From contig JAZARR010000247.1 of assembly GCA_037389465.1 (NCBI GenBank), forward strand, positions 1,116,001-1,180,000: a DNA stretch of 64,000 bases, written 5' to 3'. The stretch is from Baylisascaris procyonis (taxonomy: Eukaryota; Nematoda; Chromadorea; Rhabditida; Ascarididae). A model generated the notes under the pieces. The model was not told where the DNA came from. It ran no database searches and worked only from the letters and a program-made list of their open reading frames with translations. Each line of letters begins with the position of its first letter. The stretch's first letter is position 1. The position numbers and the translations under genes are program-made. Shown here one piece after another: positions 59,650 through 64,000 of this stretch.

Positions 59650-59800
59650 TAAGCGCTAAGCCTAAGCCCCTTGCCTCGGCCTAAGCGCCTGCTTAAGCCG
59701 CCTAAGCCTAAGCCTAAGCCTAAGCCTAAGCCTGAAGCCTGTAAGCCTAAGCTTAAGCCTAAGCCTAAGCCTAAGCCGCCTAAAGCCCAGCCCTAAGCCT
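59650..59800 (+). repeat. Block overwritten by pure hexamers
   Basis: Compared with normal blocks, divergent segments have been replaced by AAGCCT units while fragments such as TGCCTCGGCCTAAGCGC and AAAGCCCAGCCCTAAGCC remain in order. Similar hybrids occur at 60718-60880 and 62800-62990. This is either gene conversion or an assembly or polishing artefact. Confidence 0.6.
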
Positions 59801-62800
59801 GAAAATAAGCTTAAGCCTAAGCCTAAGCCTAAGCCTAAGCCTAAGCCTAAGGCTAAGCTTAAGCCTAAGCCTAAGCCTAAGCCTAAGCCCTAAGCCTAAG
59901 CCTAAGCCTAAGCCTAAGCCTAAGCCTAAGCCTAAGCCTAAGCTAAGCCCTAAGCCTAAGCCTAAGCCTACGCCTAAGCCTAAGCCTAAGCCTAAGCCTA
60001 AGCCTAAGCCTAAGCCTAAGCCTAAGCCTAAGCCTAAGCCTAAGCCTAAGCCTAAGCCTAAGCCTAAGCCTAAGCCTAAGCCTAAGCCTAAGCCTAAGCC
60101 TAAGCCTAAGCCTAAGCCTAAGCCTAAGCCTAAGCTAATCCTAAGCCCAAGCTCAAGCCTAAGCCTAAGCCTAAGCCTAAGCCTAAGGCTACGCTTAAGC
60201 CTAAGCCTAAGCCTAAGCTTGAGCCTAAGCCTAAGCCTAATCTTAAGCCTAAGCCTAAGCCCAAGCCCTGGTTTAAGCTCATGCCTAGGCCTAAGCGGGG
60301 GCATAACCGTGAGCCTAGGCCTACGCATGAGCATGAGCCTGAAGGTAAGCTTAAGCTGGATCCTATGCCTAGGCCGAAAGCCCAGCCCTAAGCCTGAAAA
60401 TAAGCTTAAGCCTAAGCCTAAGCCTAAGCCTAAGCTTAAGCCTAAGCCTAAGCCTAAGCCTAAGCCTAAGCCTAAGCTTAAGCCTAAGCCTGAGCCTAAG
60501 CCTAAGCCTAAGCCTAAGCCTAAGCCTAAGCCTAAGCCTAAGCCCTAATCCTAAGCCTAAGCTTAAGCTTAAGCCTAAGCCTAAGCCTAAGCCTAAGCCT
60601 AAGCCTAAGCCCAAGCCTAAGCCTAAGCCTAAGCCTAAGCCTAAGCCTAAGCTTAAGCCTAAGCCTAAGCCTAAGCCTAAGCCTAAGCCTAAGCCTAAGC
60701 CTAAGCCTAAGCCTAAGCTGGTTTAAGCTAAGCAAGCCTGCCTAGGCCTAAGCGCGCCTAAGGCATAACCGTGAGCCTAGGCCTACGCATGAGCATGAGC
60801 CTGAAGGTAAGCTTAAGCTTGAAGCCTCCTAAGCCTAAGCCTAAGGCCGCCTAAAGCCCAGCCCTAAGCCTGAAAAGCCTAAGCTTAAGCCTAAGCCTAA
60901 GCCTAAGCCTAAGCCTAAGCCTAAGCCTAAGCTAAGCTTAAGCCTAAGCCTAAGCCTAAGCCTAAGCCTAAGCCCTAAGCCTAAGCCTAAGCCTAAGCCT
61001 AAGCCTAAGCCTAAGCCTAAGCCCTAAGCCTAAGCCTAAGCCTAAGCCTACGCTTAAGCCTAAGCCTAAGCCTAATCCTAACCCTAAGCCCAAGCCTAAG
61101 CCTAAGCCTAAGCCTAAGCCTAAGCCTAAGCCTAAGCCTAAGCCTAAGCCTAAGCCTAAGCCTAAGCCTAAGCCTAAGCCTAAGCCTAAGCCTAAGCCTA
61201 AGCCTAAGCCTAAGCCTAAGCCTAAGCCCAAGCTCAAGCCTAAGCCTAAGCCTAAGCCTAAGCCTAAGCCTAAGCCTAAGCCTAAGCCTAAGCCTAAGCC
61301 TAAGCTAAGCCTAAGCCTAAGCCTAAGCCTAAGCCTAAGCCTAAGCTTAAGCCTAAGCCTAAGCCCAAGCCCTGGTTTAAGCTCATGCCTAGGCCTAAGC
61401 GGGGGCATAACCGTGAGCCTAGGCCTACGCATGAGCATGAGCCTGAAGGTAAGCTTGAGCTTGATCCTATGCCTAGGCCGAAAGCCCAGCCCTAAGCCTG
61501 AAAATAAGCTTAAGCCTAAGCCTAAGCCTAAGCTTAAGCCTAAGCCTAAGCCTAGGCCTAAGCCTAAGCCTAAGCTTAAGCCTAAGCCTGAGCCTAAGCC
61601 TAAGCCTAAGCCTAAGCCTAAGCCTAAGCCTAAGCCCTAATCCTAAGCCTAAGCTTAAGCTTAAGCCTAAGCCTAAGCCTAAGCCTAAGCCTAAGCCTAA
61701 GCCCAAGCCTAAGCCTAAGCCTAAGCCTAAGCCTAAGCTTAAGCCTAAGCCTAAGCCTAAGCCTAAGCCTAAGCCTAAGCTAAGCCTAAGCCTAAGCCTA
61801 AGCCTAAGCCTAAGCCTAAGCCCCTAAGGTTTAAGCTCATGCCTAGGCCTAAGCGCGGGCATAACCGTGAGCCTAGGCCTACGCATGAGCATGAGCCTGA
61901 AGGTAAGCTTAAGCTTGATCCTATGCCAAGGCCGAAAGCCCAGCCCTAAGCCTGAAAATAAGCTTAGGCCTAAGCCTAAGCCTAAGCCTAAGCCTAACCC
62001 AAGCCTAAGCCTAAGCCTAAGCCTGAGCCTAAGCCTAAGCCTAAGCCTAAGCCTAAGCCTAAGCTTAAGCCTAAGCCTAAGCCTAAGCCTAAGCCCAAGC
62101 CTAAGCCTAAGCCCTAATCCTAAGCCCAAGCTCAAGCCTAAGCCTAAGCCTGAGCCTAAGCCTAAGCCTAAGGCTACGCTTAAGCCTAAGCCTAATCCTA
62201 AGCTTGAGCCTAAGCCTAAGCCTAAGCTTAAGCCTAAGCCTAAGCCTAAGCCCAAGCCCTGGTTCAAGCTCATGCCTAGGGCTAAGCGCGGGCCTAACCG
62301 TGAGCCTAGGCCTACGCATAAGCATGAGCCTGAAGGTAAGCTTAAGCTTGATCCTAAGCCTAGGCCGAAAGCCTAGCCCTAAGCCTGAAAATAAGCCTAA
62401 GCCTAAGCCTAAGCCTAAGCCTAAGCCTAAGCTAAGCAAGCCTAAGCCTAAGCCTAAGCCTTAGCCTACGCCTAAGCCTAAGCCTAAGCCTAAGCCTAAG
62501 CCTAAGCCTAAGCCTAAGCCTAAACCTAAGCCTAAGCCTAAGCCTAAGCCTAAGCCTAAGCCTAAGCCTAAGCCTAAGCCTAAGCCTAAGCCTAAGCCTA
62601 AGCCTAAGCCTAAGCCTAAGCCTAAGCCTAAGCCTGAGCCTAAGCCTAAGCCTAAGCCTAAGCCTAAGCCTAAGCCTAAGCCTAAGCTTAAACCTAAGCC
62701 TAAGCCTAAGCCTAAGCCTACGCTTAAGCCTAAGCCTAAGCCTAAGCTTGAGCCTAAGCCTAAGCCTAAGCTTAAGCCTAAGCCTAAGCCTAAGCCCAAG

Positions 62801-64000
62801 CCCCTGGTTTAAGCCTCATGCCTAAGCCTAAGCGCGGGCCTAAGCCGTAAGCCTAAGCCTAAGCCTGAGCCTAAGCCTAAGCCTAAGCATGAGCATAAGC
62901 CTAAGAAGGTAAGCCTAAGCTTAAGCCTAAGCCTAAGCCTAAAGCCCAGCCCCTAGCCTGAAAATAAGCTAAGCAAGCCTAAGCCTAAGCCTAAGCCTAA
63001 GCCTAAGCTCAAGCCTAAGCCTAAGCCTAAGCCTAAGCCCTGGTTTAAGCTCATGCCTAGGCCTAAGCGCGGGCATAACCGTGAGCCTAGGCCTACGCAT
63101 GAGCATGAGCCTAGGCCTACGCATGAGCATGAGCCTGACGGTAAGCTTAAGCTTAATCATATGCCCACGCCGAAAGCCCAGCCCTAAGCCTGAAAATAAG
63201 CTCAAGCCTAAGCCTAAGACTTAGCCTAAGCGCTGACTTGACCCCATGCCTCGGCCTAAGCGCGTGCTTAACCGTGAGCCTAGGCCTACGCATGAGCATG
63301 AGCCTGAAGGTAAGCTTAAGCTTGATCCTATGCCAAGGCCGAAAGCCCAGCCCTAAGCCTGAAAATAAGCTTAAGCCTAAGCCTAAGCCTAAGCCTAAGC
63401 CTAAGCCTAAGGCTAAGCTTAAGCCTAAGCCTAAGCCTAAGCCTAAGCCTAAGCCCTAAGCCTAAGCCTAAGCCTAAGCCTAAGCCTAAGCCTAAGCCCT
63501 AAGCCTAAGCCTAAGCCTAAGCCTACGCTTAAGCCTAAGCCTAAGCCTAATCCTAACCCTAAGCCCAAGCCTAAGCCTAAGCCTAAGCCTAAGCCTAAGC
63601 TTAAGCCTAAGCCTAAGCCTAAGCCTAAGCCTAAGCTTAAGCCTAAGGCTAAGCCTAAGCCTAAGCCTAAGCCTAAGCCTAAGCCCTAATCCTAAGCCCA
63701 AGCTCAAGCCTAAGCCTAAGCCTAAGCCTAAGCCTAAGGCTACGCTTAAGCCTAAGCCTAAGCCTAAGCTTGAGCCTAAGCCTAAGCCTAATCTTAAGCC
63801 TAAGCCTAAGCCCAAGCCCTGGTTTAAGCTCATGCCTAGGCCTAAGCGGGGGCATAACCGTGAGCCTAGGCCTACGCATGAGCATGAGCCTGAAGGTAAG
63901 CTTGAGCTTGATCCTATGCCTAGGCCGAAAGCCCAGCCCTAAGCCTGAAAATAAGCTCAAGCCTAAGCCTAAGCCTAAGCTTAAGCCTAAGCCTAAGCCT

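Larger units (their letters stand above)
46930..64000 (+). repeat. Interstitial telomere-type (GCCTAA)n array with higher-order structure
   Basis: More than 17 kb of six-base units based on GCCTAA, the reverse complement of the nematode telomere repeat TTAGGC. Variants include AAGCTT, AAGCCC, AAGCTC, ACGCTT, AAGCGT, GAGCCT and AAGGCT. The left edge (46930-48720) is most degenerate. Pure hexamer runs lengthen to the right and the array runs off the window. A right-hand chromosome end should read TTAGGC on this strand, so this array is inverted relative to a cap on the right. All long [12 protein letters not shown] and LGLG frames here are products of the period. Confidence 0.97.

Noticed and set aside
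46930..64000. Long open frames (up to 417 codons) encoding [12 protein letters not shown] or LGLG repeats on both strands
   Set aside because: They follow automatically from a six-base repeat lacking stop codons. They appear on both strands at once and break whenever the phase slips. They have no independent coding sign.
46930..64000. A true chromosome end at the right of the window
   Set aside because: The orientation is wrong: GCCTAA reads on the + strand rather than TTAGGC. The array also contains diverged, higher-order blocks rather than pure terminal repeats.

Overview
The window looks like nuclear DNA from a nematode. It is AT-rich. It holds one long multi-exon gene on the + strand whose introns end in short T-rich tracts plus AG. 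Its right 17 kb is built from GCCTAA, the complement of the nematode telomere repeat TTAGGC. I cannot name the species. The long, repeat-filled introns do not look like a compact Caenorhabditis-type gene.

Gene. I traced 15 phase-compatible exons from 5046 to 46811: 2,068 coding bases, giving 689 residues with both ends open. The N-terminal two thirds is low-complexity Ser/Thr/Pro-rich sequence. A conserved-looking patch (RPVAFRPFVPKK) and a PSPSDSGIVDYE segment lead into a charged coiled coil. The opening of that coiled coil resembles the Fez1/LZTS (leucine zipper putative tumor suppressor) domain. Vertebrate members of that family are cytoskeletal or postsynaptic scaffold proteins. The start codon lies left of the window or in an unrecognised upstream exon. 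The last exon found ends in a good donor site and points into the telomere-like array.

Layout. 1-5045: upstream or intronic DNA with simple repeats. 5046-11705: first five exons. 11706-31572: a 19.9 kb intron with two large minisatellites (about 136 bp x 33 and 186 bp x 18), a 21-bp repeat and several G-rich tracts. 31573-33233: two exons. 33234-42112: an 8.9 kb intron. 42113-46811: eight closely spaced exons. 46812 to the end: the start of an intron of at least 17.2 kb if the gene continues. From about 46930 this is a hierarchical array of GCCTAA and its variants: 6-bp units, then a block of about 145 bp, then modules of 0.4-1.0 kb, then a three-module super-repeat of about 2.0 kb.

The most unusual feature is this interstitial telomere-type satellite. 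Its orientation is opposite to a telomere capping the right-hand side, and it apparently sits inside a gene. The KPKP, SLSL and LGLG reading frames there come from the 6-bp repeat and are not genes. I recognised no tRNA, rRNA, CRISPR or intact transposon.
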